Below, piece by piece: positions 24,766 through 35,632 of a stretch of 38,622 nt of DNA. The stretch's first letter is position 1, and each line of letters begins with the position of its first letter. A program made the position numbers and the translations under genes. The DNA comes from an uncultured Clostridia bacterium. GTDB lineage: Bacteria; Bacillota; Clostridia; Oscillospirales; CAG-272. The notes under the pieces were generated by a model. It worked only from the letters and a program-made list of their open reading frames with translations. It ran no database searches and was not told the DNA's origin. The stretch covers positions 1 through 38,622 of the forward strand of contig CALYAD010000013.1 of assembly GCA_944393415.1 (NCBI GenBank), in the 5' to 3' direction.

Positions 24766-24950
24766 GCGCTCCGCTGAAGCATGGAGAAGACGGAGACGGC
24801 GATGGGACAAAGCCGCCTGAATCCGAATGTAATCCCCTGTAAGAAAAGTTTTTGGGAAGTTTTATACGTGAAAGATATGTTTCATCGCGTCAGAATGCGG
24901 ACGGTTTCACGCGTAAATTTTTTTGCCTAAGCAAAACACGAAAATTTTGG
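24766..24950 (+). repeat. R1 copy and R2 copy in the dnaN leader
   Basis: An R1 copy (24766-24804, with GCATG in place of GTCCG) is followed by AAGTTTTTGGGAAGTTT and an R2 copy starting ACGTGAAAG at 24866. The R2 copy lacks the AAAAAGC stem and runs directly into GGAGGATAATT and the dnaN ATG. Its internal frame reads VKDMFHRVRMRTVSRVNF. Confidence 0.75.
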
Positions 24951-24959
24951 AGGATAATT

Positions 24960-26108
24960 ATGAATGTGACATTTGAAAAAAGCGCGCTTGCCGAGGCGAT
25001 ATCGCCTCTTATGGGCGCGGTCTCAGCTAAAAACACAATAGCCGCAGTCGAGGGTATACTTATGACGACGAGCGGAGACGACGCCTGCGTACTTACCTCC
25101 TTTGATCTTGAAAAGGGCTTCAGGACAAGGGTACCCGCCAAGGTAAGGGAATCCGGGAGCTATATAATAAACGGAGGACGTCTGAACCAGATAATACGCA
25201 CCATGCCGGAGGGAGAGCTGAACATATCGGTGGACAACCGTCTGACGGTAAAGATAAAGTCCGGACATTCAGAGTTTGAGCTCAGCGCGATGGAGGGCTC
25301 GGATTTTCCGACACTGCCGGAATTCAGAAGCGACCTTAAATTTTCAATACCTCAGGGAGTTCTCAGAAGCATGATAGTGAGGACCTCCTTCGCGGTCGGT
25401 CAGAACGAGGGAAAAGCGGTGCTCAACGGCGCGTTTTTCAGCTTCGGAAAGGACGGTATGAAGGTCGTGGCATGCGACGGAAACCGGCTGGCGGTCAGGG
25501 AGCGGGAATGTGAGATAAAGGGTATAGACGACTCAGGCGAAAGAACGGACGTAAGCTTTGTTCTTCCTTTCAAGACGCTGGGAGAGCTGCTGAAATTACT
25601 TAAGGACGACGAAAAGGAAATATCCGTAACCGTTACAAGAAGAAACGCGGTCTTTGAGTCGGAGGGAATACTTTTCTTTTCAAGACTTATAGAAGGGGAG
25701 TATGTGAATTACAACAAATTCATTCCCTCCTCAAGTAAAATAACCGCGGTGGCGGAGACAGAGGCGTTTATAAGAAGTCTTGAGAGAGCCTTTCTTGTTT
25801 CCGAGGACAGGACCCTGGGTCAGACAAAGAGCTACGTTAAATGCACCTTCAGGCCGGGAGTGCTTGAGATATCTTCCGTTTCCGCCAACGGAAGAGTGTA
25901 CGACGAGACCCCGGTAAGCGGAGTGGAGGATGATATAGAGATAGGCTTTAACTGTCGTTATCTGCTCGAGGCGCTCAGGGCATGCGGCACGGAGAAGGTA
26001 AAGTGTGAAATGAACACTCCTCTTTCCTGCATGGTAATCCGCCCCACCGAGGATATACCGGACGAAAGCTTTCTTTATCTCGTTCTTCCGATAAGAATGA
26101 AGGACTGA
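24960..26108 (+). CDS. dnaN: DNA polymerase III sliding clamp (beta)
   Basis: Ring-shaped clamp that tethers replicative polymerase to DNA. I set the start at the ATG at 24960, six bases after GGAGG; 382 residues, near the usual 366-380. Start MNVTFEKSALAEAISPLMGA with AAVEGILMTT, the YIINGGRLNQIIRTMPEG segment and the C-terminal VLPIRMKD match the beta family (the last residues are the VMPMRL-type end that helps form the protein-binding cleft). The leader is made of R1 and R2 repeat material. recF follows by 24 bases. Confidence 0.96.
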   Translation: MNVTFEKSALAEAISPLMGAVSAKNTIAAVEGILMTTSGDDACVLTSFDLEKGFRTRVPAKVRESGSYIINGGRLNQIIRTMPEGELNISVDNRLTVKIKSGHSEFELSAMEGSDFPTLPEFRSDLKFSIPQGVLRSMIVRTSFAVGQNEGKAVLNGAFFSFGKDGMKVVACDGNRLAVRERECEIKGIDDSGERTDVSFVLPFKTLGELLKLLKDDEKEISVTVTRRNAVFESEGILFFSRLIEGEYVNYNKFIPSSSKITAVAETEAFIRSLERAFLVSEDRTLGQTKSYVKCTFRPGVLEISSVSANGRVYDETPVSGVEDDIEIGFNCRYLLEALRACGTEKVKCEMNTPLSCMVIRPTEDIPDESFLYLVLPIRMKD

Positions 26109-26132
26109 TATAAGGTATTTGCTTCGGTTATT

Positions 26133-27194
26133 ATGTACTGTAAAAAAATAGAATGCGAAGGCTACCGCAATATAGAAAAGGCTTCCCTTGAGTTAAGCCG
26201 GGACGTAAACGTGTTTTTCGGGGACAACGCCCAGGGAAAAACCAATATTCTTGAGGCAATATATTATTTCGCGTGCGGGAAAAGCTTCAGGGGAGCCAGA
26301 GACAGAGAGCTGATCTCTTTTGACAGGGAGCACGCCCGGTTAGAGCTTGATTTTGAGGATAAGGACAGGGAAAGACGTCACGAGGTAAGGCTTCACCGTC
26401 AGGGAAGACGGGAATGCTTTATGGAGGCGATCAGAACGCCGCGTATCAGCGAGTTTGTCGGACGCTTCAGAGCGGTGCTGTTCAGTCCGGAGCATCTGTC
26501 TATAGTAAAGGACGGTCCCTCCGAGAGGAGACTTTTTGAGGACATAGCCATCTCACAGCTTTATCCGGCGTATATGGCCTCGCTGTCAAGATATAACAAA
26601 ATACTGTCTGAGCGGAACGCGCTGCTGAAGGAGCCGGAGGCGTTTTCTTTCAAAGGAATGCTGACCGTGCTTTCGGAGCAGCTCGCAAGGGAGGGCGCGT
26701 TTATCTCGGAGCACAGACGAAGGTACACGGAAAAGCTTTCGGAGATAACGGCGGATATAGTGGCCGACATGACCTGCGGCCGGGAAAAGCTGTCGATAGA
26801 TTATCCCTGCTTCAAAACGGAAAACGACTACAGAGAGCTTCTCTTATCTAATACGGAAAAAGAGCTGAGGGCAGGCGGAACGCTTTACGGCATCCATAAG
26901 GACGATATGCCGGTAACGCTGAACGGAAGCGACGCGCGGGTGTACGCCTCTCAGGGACAGCAAAGAAGCATTGCGCTCGCGATGAAGCTTGCCGAGGGGG
27001 AAATATCAAGGATAGTAACCGGCGAATATCCGGTGTTCCTTCTTGATGATATACTCAGCGAGCTTGACCGGAGCAGAAAGGAATACGTGCTTTCCGGATT
27101 TGACGGCAGACAGGTTATAATAACCTGCTGCGAGGATATACCGGAGCTGAAGGCGAGCGTTTTCCGGGTTAAAAACGGCAAAATAGAGAACTAA
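26133..27194 (+). CDS. recF: DNA replication and repair protein RecF
   Basis: SMC-like ATPase that helps load RecA at gapped DNA. The 353 residues show Walker A in FFGDNAQGKTNILEAI (30-38 core), the ABC-type signature VYASQGQQRSIALAMKLAE and Walker B VFLLDDILSELD followed by the RecF end VIITCCEDIPE. yaaA (an S4-domain gene found between dnaN and recF in Bacillus) is missing here; dnaN and recF are only 24 bases apart. Ribosome binding is weak (TAAGG about 15 bases upstream), suggesting coupling with dnaN. Confidence 0.96.
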   Translation: MYCKKIECEGYRNIEKASLELSRDVNVFFGDNAQGKTNILEAIYYFACGKSFRGARDRELISFDREHARLELDFEDKDRERRHEVRLHRQGRRECFMEAIRTPRISEFVGRFRAVLFSPEHLSIVKDGPSERRLFEDIAISQLYPAYMASLSRYNKILSERNALLKEPEAFSFKGMLTVLSEQLAREGAFISEHRRRYTEKLSEITADIVADMTCGREKLSIDYPCFKTENDYRELLLSNTEKELRAGGTLYGIHKDDMPVTLNGSDARVYASQGQQRSIALAMKLAEGEISRIVTGEYPVFLLDDILSELDRSRKEYVLSGFDGRQVIITCCEDIPELKASVFRVKNGKIEN

Positions 27195-27218
27195 GCATAG
27201 ATATTTTAGCTTAATATA

Positions 27219-27344
27219 AATGCCAGAAAAGTTTTTGCCCAGCTTTTTTCAAAAAGCCGGAATGCCAGAAAAGTTTTTGCCCGGCTTTTTTCAAAAAGCC
27301 GGAATGCCAGAAAAGTTTTTGCCCGGCTTTTTGAAAAAAGCCGG
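27219..27344. repeat. Three 42-bp tandem repeats with hairpins
   Basis: Units start AATGCCAGAAAAGTTTTTGC at 27219, 27261 and 27303. Each ends in a CCGGCTTTTT/AAAAAGCCGG stem (first unit has one mismatch). In the third unit the stem-loop is the exact reverse complement of that in the second (loop GA instead of TC). There is no T-run after the stems. Confidence 0.9.
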
Positions 27345-27389
27345 AATCATATCTGTTTGAGTCGCCTGTGGCGACATAAGGTGATTTTT

Positions 27390-29686
<2,297 letters not shown>

Positions 29687-30244
29687 GTTAAAGCTTCCCA
29701 AAGTCGGAGACGGCGATGTGATATCACGCTTAATCAAACCAAAATATGTTTTCCTCAGGATTTTAAAGCTGTTTTTTTACAAAAAAGAATGAGCTTTTCC
29801 ACAGGTTTTCTGTATGTTTAAAAGTTTTCCACAGGCTGTGGAATGTTTTGTGGAAAACTTCTTGAAAATTGCTATATCAAAAGAAATTATTTGCTGTGTT
29901 TTCCACATTTCCACAACCCCCTGTTGATTTATCAGCCCATATCACGTAAGAATAAACCCTCTTTTTCCGTAATCGCTCGAAATTTGTGGATTTTTTGATG
30001 TGGATAAGCCTCAAAAACAACTTTTGACTTGTGTAAAACAGTGGAAAACCCACATTTCAAACATAGTTTTCCACAGGCTGTGGCGAACCTGTCCAACACA
30101 TCGAGACGTGGTTTTTGTCGGAGCGCGGCGGGTTGATGTGGAATTTTTGAAACGACCGAAGAATTGAAAAATAAAGCAGAATAGGCTCCGTTTTGGGGTG
30201 TGCGATGAAATAACCGGCGTAAAGAAAGGAACGGTCTAACATAA
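29687..30244. other. gyrB-gyrA intergenic region with DnaA-box cluster
   Basis: This 558-base gap has no gene. A short R1 fragment (29701-29718) opens it. Then about ten DnaA-box-like 9-mers follow between 29795 and 30145: TTTTCCACA at 29795, 29826, 29899 and 30067 on the plus strand and at 29850 on the minus strand, a consensus TTATCCACA at 29999-30007 on the minus strand, and near matches at 29838, 29907, 29985 and 30137. GTTTTCCACAGGCTGTGG occurs twice (29825 and 30066), giving a 13-bp palindrome of opposed boxes. No DnaA-trio run was seen. Confidence 0.8.
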
Positions 30245-32758
30245 ATGGATAAGAAAAAAGACGACAGAAACGAGGACATCGAGTTTAAGGATCAGAAGAT
30301 CATCCCCGTACAAATGGGAAAGGAGGTCAAAACTTCCTTTATAAACTACGCGATGAGCGTTATAATGGCAAGAGCTCTGCCGGATGTACGTGACGGGCTC
30401 AAGCCTGTCCACAGACGCATACTTTACGCTATGTACGAGGATCACCTCACATACGATAAGCCTTTCCGAAAGTCGGCGACCACGGTAGGTAACGTTCTCG
30501 GACGCTACCATCCTCACGGAGACACGGCGGTATACGATACAATGGTGCGTATGGCGCAGAGCTTTTCCCTTCGCTATCCGCTTATAGAAGGACAGGGAAA
30601 CTTCGGCAACATAGACGGAGACGGCGCGGCGGCGTACCGTTATACTGAGGCAAGGATGAGCCGCTTAGCGGACATGATGCTTTCCGATATAGAGAAGGAC
30701 GTCGTGGATTTTACTCCGAACTTTGATAATAAGCTTAAGGAGCCTACGGTGCTTCCGGCGCGCTTTCCGAATCTGCTTGTAAACGGCTCTATCGGAATAG
30801 CGGTCGGAATGGCGACGAATATACCAACGCATAATTTAGGCGAGGTCATAGACGGAACGATATATCTGATGGACAATCCGGACTGCACGGTGAAGGAGCT
30901 TATGCAGTTCATAAAGGGACCGGACTTTCCGACAGGCGCTATAATCTGCGGGCAGAGCGGTATCCTTGAGGCGTACGAGACGGGACGGGGACGCATAAGA
31001 GTGCGTTCGAGAGCGACCGTAGACGAGGAAAACCGCAGGATAATAGTTACCGAGATACCATATCAGGTTAATAAAGTAACGCTTGTCGAGAGCATGGTTG
31101 AATGCCATAAGGATAAAAGAGTGGACGGTATCACCGATATCCGCGATGAGTCCGGCAAGGACGGACTGCGGATAGTTATAGAGTACCGCCGGGATGCCAA
31201 CGGTCAGGTGCTGCTCAATCAGCTGTATAAGTACACCCCGCTTGAGGATACCTTTGCCGCCAATATGCTGGCGCTGGTGGATAACGTCCCGAAAATTCTG
31301 GGACTTAAGGATATGCTGTCGTACTATATCCTCCATCAGGAGGACGTGACGACACGCCGGCTGAAATTCGAGCTTGATAAGGCTCAGAAGGAAGCTCATA
31401 TTTTCGAGGGCTATAAGATAGCTTCGGATAACATAGACGAGGTCGTGGAGATAATCAAGTCCTCCGACAGCGTATCAGACGCGAAAAACAACCTCTGTCA
31501 GCGTTTTTCGCTGACGGAGCCGCAGGCTCAGGCGATAGTCGAAATGACGCTGGGACGTCTTACAGGACTTGAAAGACGCAAGGTAGAGGAAAGACTTGCC
31601 AAGCTTTACGCGCTTATAGACGATCTTACCGATAAACTGTCCGACGAGGGAAAGATAAAACAGATAATAAAGGACGAGCTGACGGAGATAAAAAACAAGT
31701 TTTCCGACAAGCGGCGCACGGAGATAAGCTTCGGTCTTTCAGATATAGAGGATGAGGATCTGATAGACCGCCATACCTGCGTGATAACCATGACGCACGA
31801 CGGATATATCAAGCGTATGTCCTCCGAGACATACAGCGCTCAGGGCAGAGGCGGAAAGGGCGTCAAGGGAATAACGACCAAGGAGGAGGACTTTGTTGAA
31901 AGCGTCATGGCTGTCGGAAGCCACAGCGATCTTCTGATGTTCACAAGCTCCGGAAAGGTCTTTACAAAGCGCGCCTACCGAATCCCGGAGGCAAGCCGCA
32001 CCGCAAAAGGTACCAATATAGTGAATCTGCTTGAGCTTTCCGAGGGAGAGCGCGTGACCGCGATGATCGCGGTGGATGAATATCCCGAGGATATGTACCT
32101 GTTTATGGTGACAAAGCACGGAGTCGTCAAGCGCACAAGGCTGTCGGAATATGAATATCAGAGAAAGGGCGGAAAGCTCGCGATAGGTCTTGACGAGGGA
32201 GACGAGCTGGTCTATGTAAGACGCACGGACGGAAAGGATCAGGTCATTATCGCCACTAAAAACGGCTTTGCTGTGAGATTCGACGAAAACGACGCCAGAG
32301 TCATGGGCAGAACGGCGCGCGGAGTGCGCGGCATACGCCTCGGGGACGGAGATTGCGTGGCAGGCGTCGCTTTGGTCAGGGAAGACGCGACTCTGCTGAC
32401 CGTTACCGCGAACGGCTACGGAAAGAGAAGCCGTTTCGAGGAATTTATGACAAGAAACCGCGGCGGCAAGGGAGTTATCGTACACGGAGTAAATGACAAG
32501 ACCGGTCCTTTGGCGGCGGTCGCGACGGTCGGCGAGGACGACGACGTGGTTATAGTGTCCGGCGACGGAGTTACCATCAGGACGCACGTTAAAGAGATTT
32601 CCGTATACTCAAGAAGCGCGGGCGGAGTTATAGTAATGAGACCCGGCGACGGCGCCGAGGTCTGCTCGATAACCATTGTGCGGGAGACAGAGGACGATTG
32701 CGCGGAGGAGGAAAACACCGCTGAGACTGAAAATACCGCTGAGGAGGATGAGATTTAA
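30245..32758 (+). CDS. gyrA: DNA gyrase subunit A
   Basis: Breakage-reunion subunit of gyrase, 837 residues. The catalytic tyrosine is Tyr133 in AYRYTEARM; the quinolone-determining region reads HPHGDTAVYDTMVRMAQ with Thr94 and Asp98 at the positions of E. coli Ser83 and Asp87, Thr being the natural residue in many Clostridia. The C-terminal beta-pinwheel has the GyrA-box as QGRGGKG (usual QRRGGKG). The C-terminal tail is acidic (DDCAEEENTAETENTAEE). GAAAGGA precedes the ATG. It is not a tight operon with gyrB; 558 bases separate them. Confidence 0.98.
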   Translation: MDKKKDDRNEDIEFKDQKIIPVQMGKEVKTSFINYAMSVIMARALPDVRDGLKPVHRRILYAMYEDHLTYDKPFRKSATTVGNVLGRYHPHGDTAVYDTMVRMAQSFSLRYPLIEGQGNFGNIDGDGAAAYRYTEARMSRLADMMLSDIEKDVVDFTPNFDNKLKEPTVLPARFPNLLVNGSIGIAVGMATNIPTHNLGEVIDGTIYLMDNPDCTVKELMQFIKGPDFPTGAIICGQSGILEAYETGRGRIRVRSRATVDEENRRIIVTEIPYQVNKVTLVESMVECHKDKRVDGITDIRDESGKDGLRIVIEYRRDANGQVLLNQLYKYTPLEDTFAANMLALVDNVPKILGLKDMLSYYILHQEDVTTRRLKFELDKAQKEAHIFEGYKIASDNIDEVVEIIKSSDSVSDAKNNLCQRFSLTEPQAQAIVEMTLGRLTGLERRKVEERLAKLYALIDDLTDKLSDEGKIKQIIKDELTEIKNKFSDKRRTEISFGLSDIEDEDLIDRHTCVITMTHDGYIKRMSSETYSAQGRGGKGVKGITTKEEDFVESVMAVGSHSDLLMFTSSGKVFTKRAYRIPEASRTAKGTNIVNLLELSEGERVTAMIAVDEYPEDMYLFMVTKHGVVKRTRLSEYEYQRKGGKLAIGLDEGDELVYVRRTDGKDQVIIATKNGFAVRFDENDARVMGRTARGVRGIRLGDGDCVAGVALVREDATLLTVTANGYGKRSRFEEFMTRNRGGKGVIVHGVNDKTGPLAAVATVGEDDDVVIVSGDGVTIRTHVKEISVYSRSAGGVIVMRPGDGAEVCSITIVRETEDDCAEEENTAETENTAEEDEI

Positions 32759-33361
32759 GTGAAATTTCTGGGTAACCGTAATATAAAAAGGATGATCGCC
32801 GTGTTTCTTTTAACAGTGACGGCGGTCTCATCCGGGCTTTTTCTTACCCGGTGCGCCTCAGAGGCTGACAAGGCGGAGGTGCTCGCGGCGTTTAAGGAGC
32901 TTTATGAGAAATCGATTGAGATCAACGATTATATTTTCGGAGAGGGGCTGCCGGTCACGGAGAGCTTTGACAGTGATGATGTGAAATCTCCGTATTACGT
33001 CGCGGTCTCGGAAAACGCCGAATACAGGACAAGGGAGGAGCTTGAGGCGGCGGTGCTCGATGTCTACTCCTCCGAATATTACGAGTCCGCGCTCAAGGCG
33101 GCGCTGTTTGAGGGCTATGAGGACGGAAGCGGTCCGGACCCGAGATACATCACCGACGGAAGCGTGTTCAAGATAGACGCGGGAAACAAGGGAGCCGATA
33201 CCTCCGGAAGGTTCGATCCGGAGACCGCCGAAATAGTGGATATAAGCGCCTCCTCCGCTTCTGTCAGGGCGACATATACGCGCGCGGGTACGGTCGCGGA
33301 GTACACCTTGAGTATGGTAAGGACCGAAAACGGCTGGCGCTTCAACGTCCCGACGTACTGA
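32759..33361 (+). CDS. Exported protein of unknown function, possible lipoprotein
   Basis: Family not recognised. The GTG start at 32759 directly follows the gyrA stop, with GAGGAGG eleven bases upstream inside gyrA, so translation is coupled. The 200 residues begin with a signal-like segment (MIAVFLLTVTAVSSGLFL) ending LTRC at about residue 32; the Arg before Cys is unusual for a lipobox, so lipidation is uncertain. The mature part is acidic with an NTF2-like look (ELEAAVLDVYSSEYYESALK and a C-terminal VRTENGWRFNVP), which recalls small extracytoplasmic domains ending in a GGWRI-type strand. An alternative ATG 11 codons downstream has AAAAGG near it. Confidence 0.7.
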   Translation: MKFLGNRNIKRMIAVFLLTVTAVSSGLFLTRCASEADKAEVLAAFKELYEKSIEINDYIFGEGLPVTESFDSDDVKSPYYVAVSENAEYRTREELEAAVLDVYSSEYYESALKAALFEGYEDGSGPDPRYITDGSVFKIDAGNKGADTSGRFDPETAEIVDISASSASVRATYTRAGTVAEYTLSMVRTENGWRFNVPTY

Positions 33362-33481
33362 AACCCTTGAACGCTGATTTGATCTGAGTTAACTTTGACT
33401 CTGTCCCGCTTTTAAGAAAAGCTTTTGGGAAGTTTCGCAGAAAAGACAAATCTGATAAATTACAGAAAGGATAACGCAAAA

Positions 33482-34603
33482 ATGGCAAAACAGGCTAAAA
33501 AGGAAGCTGCGGCTGTCTCCGCAGACGCGGCGGCGGATAAGAAAAAGGCGCTGGAAACAGCTATCGCACACATAACGAAGGCATACGGACAGGGAACGAT
33601 CATGAGACTCGGTGAAAACGCGAGAATGCAGGTAAACGCGGTCTCCACCGGTTCCATCATGCTGGACGCGGCGCTGGGTATAGGCGGTGTGCCCAAAGGC
33701 AGGATAATAGAGATATACGGTCCCGAATCCTCAGGTAAGACCACGCTCGCGCTGCATGTCGTGGCGGAGGTGCAGAAGGAGGGAGGAACGGCGGCGTTCA
33801 TCGACGCGGAGCACGCTCTTGATCCCATATACGCCAAAAACCTCGGCGTAAACATAGATGAGCTTTTGATATCCCAGCCGGACAGCGGCGAGCAGGCGCT
33901 GGAGGTAACGGAGGCGCTGGTACGATCCGGCGCGGTCGAGGCTGTAGTGATCGACTCGGTGGCGGCGCTTGTCCCGCAGCAGGAAATAGACGGGGACATG
34001 GGAGCCTCTCATGTCGGCGCGCAGGCGAGGCTCATGAGTCAGGCAATGCGTAAGCTCTCCGGAGCGGTGGCGAAATCCAACTGCGTCTGCATATTCATCA
34101 ATCAGCTCCGCGAAAAGGTCGGGGTTATGTACGGTAATCCGGAGGTCACTCCCGGCGGCCGCGCGCTCAAGTTTTACGCCTCGGTCCGTATCGAGGTACG
34201 CAAGGGCGAGACGCTCAAAAACGGCTCGGAGATGTACGGAAACCGCGTGAAATGCAAGGTGGTGAAGAACAAGGTCGCTCCTCCGTTCAAAACGGCGGAA
34301 TTCGATATCCTGTACGGTAAGGGTATCTCCAGGTCAAACGAGGTACTCAGTATGGCTATAGAGCTTGGCATAATTGAAAAGAGCGGCTCATGGTTCTATT
34401 ACGGCGATAAGCGGCTCGCGCAGGGAAAAGAGAACGCCCGCGCGGTGCTTGAGGAGGATAAGGAGCTTTATAAGGAAATTGAGCAGAAGGTAATAAATTC
34501 CGGGGACAAGCTGGATCTTGATATGAAGGAAGATGAAATTTCCGGGGACGACGATGACGACGCGGTGTTCGACGTTAAATTTGAGGACGAGGATAATGCG
34601 TAG
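33482..34603 (+). CDS. recA: Recombinase RecA
   Basis: ATP-dependent strand-exchange protein and co-protease of the SOS response. From the ATG at 33482 (GAAAGGA upstream) the product has 373 residues. Visible: the N-terminal [19 protein letters not shown], Walker [10 protein letters not shown] (80-88), [15 protein letters not shown] [28 protein letters not shown], loop [21 protein letters not shown], and an acidic tail. The Ala-rich head ([14 protein letters not shown]) is a short extension. I found no CGAAC-N4-GTTCG LexA box in the 120 bases upstream. recX overlaps its end. Confidence 0.98.
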   Translation: MAKQAKKEAAAVSADAAADKKKALETAIAHITKAYGQGTIMRLGENARMQVNAVSTGSIMLDAALGIGGVPKGRIIEIYGPESSGKTTLALHVVAEVQKEGGTAAFIDAEHALDPIYAKNLGVNIDELLISQPDSGEQALEVTEALVRSGAVEAVVIDSVAALVPQQEIDGDMGASHVGAQARLMSQAMRKLSGAVAKSNCVCIFINQLREKVGVMYGNPEVTPGGRALKFYASVRIEVRKGETLKNGSEMYGNRVKCKVVKNKVAPPFKTAEFDILYGKGISRSNEVLSMAIELGIIEKSGSWFYYGDKRLAQGKENARAVLEEDKELYKEIEQKVINSGDKLDLDMKEDEISGDDDDDAVFDVKFEDEDNA

Positions 34604-35195
34604 GAAGCGCGATGAGTCCGGCTGCGAGGAGGAATATATTCCGCACGCCGAGAGGTTGTTTGAGACAGACGACGACGGAGCAATAAACGCCTTTAAGGCA
34701 CAAGATGTGTCGGATTTCCCCGATGCTGAGGAACCGTTCGCAAAAAACGACCATAATAGTGACAAAAAAAACAGCACGTCGGCTCGGAGATACGCGATGT
34801 ATCTCGTGTCCGCGACCGTTTGCACAGAACGTAAGCTTATCGATAAGCTGAGAAAAAAGGGAATATATTCTGATTTGGAAATACTGGATGCGCTTGATTA
34901 TGTTAAAAGCTTCGGGTATATAAACGACCGGCGTCTTGCCCAGATATCGCTGCCGAGGCTTGCCGAAAGGCTCTGGGGAAGGTCGCGTATCTGCCTTTAT
35001 CTGAAAAGCAAGGGTATTTCACAGGACATTATAGACAGTCTTGATTTTTCGGAAATAGATTTTGCCGGTTACTGCCGCAGACTTGCGGAAAAGAACGCGG
35101 GTAAACCGTATTCCAAGCTTATGCGGACTCTGATCAATGCCGGATACACAAGGGATGAAATAAGGGATGCTTTAGGGGATGGCGAATACGAATAA
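34596..35195 (+). CDS. recX: RecA regulator RecX
   Basis: Regulatory protein that binds RecA filaments and inhibits or modulates them. I chose the ATG at 34596, which overlaps the last codons of recA by eight bases and has GAGG nearby; 199 residues. The N-terminal 60 residues are acidic and unalignable by eye. The RecX three-helix repeats start at [20 protein letters not shown], then [20 protein letters not shown] and [18 protein letters not shown]. The overlap with recA indicates translational coupling, a frequent arrangement. Confidence 0.85.
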   Translation: MRRKRDESGCEEEYIPHAERLFETDDDGAINAFKAQDVSDFPDAEEPFAKNDHNSDKKNSTSARRYAMYLVSATVCTERKLIDKLRKKGIYSDLEILDALDYVKSFGYINDRRLAQISLPRLAERLWGRSRICLYLKSKGISQDIIDSLDFSEIDFAGYCRRLAEKNAGKPYSKLMRTLINAGYTRDEIRDALGDGEYE

Positions 35196-35221
35196 TAAGG
35201 TCATGTTACCTGATGACGGAT

Positions 35222-35590
35222 AACTGTATTACGCTTTTTGTTTTGCTATGCAAAACACGAAATTTTTATATCTGTTAAAAACCGATTATAACGGTTTTTT
35301 TAGCCGCCTATGGCGGTATGAGGCGATTAGCGTGAAAGTTATATTTCATCGTCTCAAAATACGGTGATTTCACGCTTGAATTTTCTTGCGAAAATTTTTC
35401 ATGTCTATTAAAAACCGATAAGAACGGTTAAAAACCGATTATAACGGTTTTTTAGTCGCCAAAGGCGGCATGAGGTGATTAGCGTGAAAACTAAATTACA
35501 TCGCATCAATATGCAGGTGATTTCACGCCCAAATTTTCTAAAAAGCTAAACGCTTTTTGTTTTGCTATGCAAAACACGAAAATTTTTCAT
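35222..35590 (+). repeat. R2 repeat copies upstream of rimO
   Basis: A partial unit (35222-35265), a short unit (from 35330, without the hairpin module) and a full unit (from 35482) lie between recX and rimO, all in the direction of transcription. Between them are AACCG-ATTATAA-CGGTT hairpins with T-runs and CCGCC/GGCGG hairpins followed by ATGAGGCGATTAGCGTG or ATGAGGTGATTAGCGTG. The full unit's frame reads VKTKLHRINMQVISRPNF. They fill most of this 434-base gap; no other gene was seen. Confidence 0.85.
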
Positions 35591-35601
35591 GTCTATTTTG
35601 T

Positions 35602-35632
35602 GCTGCCTTGGGCAGCATGGAGGATTAATATG
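35602..35632 (+). promoter_or_regulatory. Hairpin and ribosome binding site of rimO
   Basis: GCTGCC-TTG-GGCAGC (35602-35616) is followed by AT, GGAGG (35619-35623), ATTAAT and the ATG at 35630. The same hairpin, two-base gap and Shine-Dalgarno precede rnpA. Confidence 0.75.

Noticed and set aside
30245..32758. Thr94 of GyrA as a quinolone-resistance mutation
   Set aside because: Thr at the Ser83-equivalent position is the natural residue in many Clostridia, and the Asp at the other hot spot is intact; resistance cannot be inferred.
30340..32830. Long minus-strand open frames opposite gyrA and similar ones opposite gyrB, recA and rimO
   Set aside because: They mirror codon bias of the sense genes, lack ribosome binding sites and have no recognisable domains.
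33362..33481. LexA (SOS) box upstream of recA
   Set aside because: No CGAAC-N4-GTTCG match or close variant was found in the leader.
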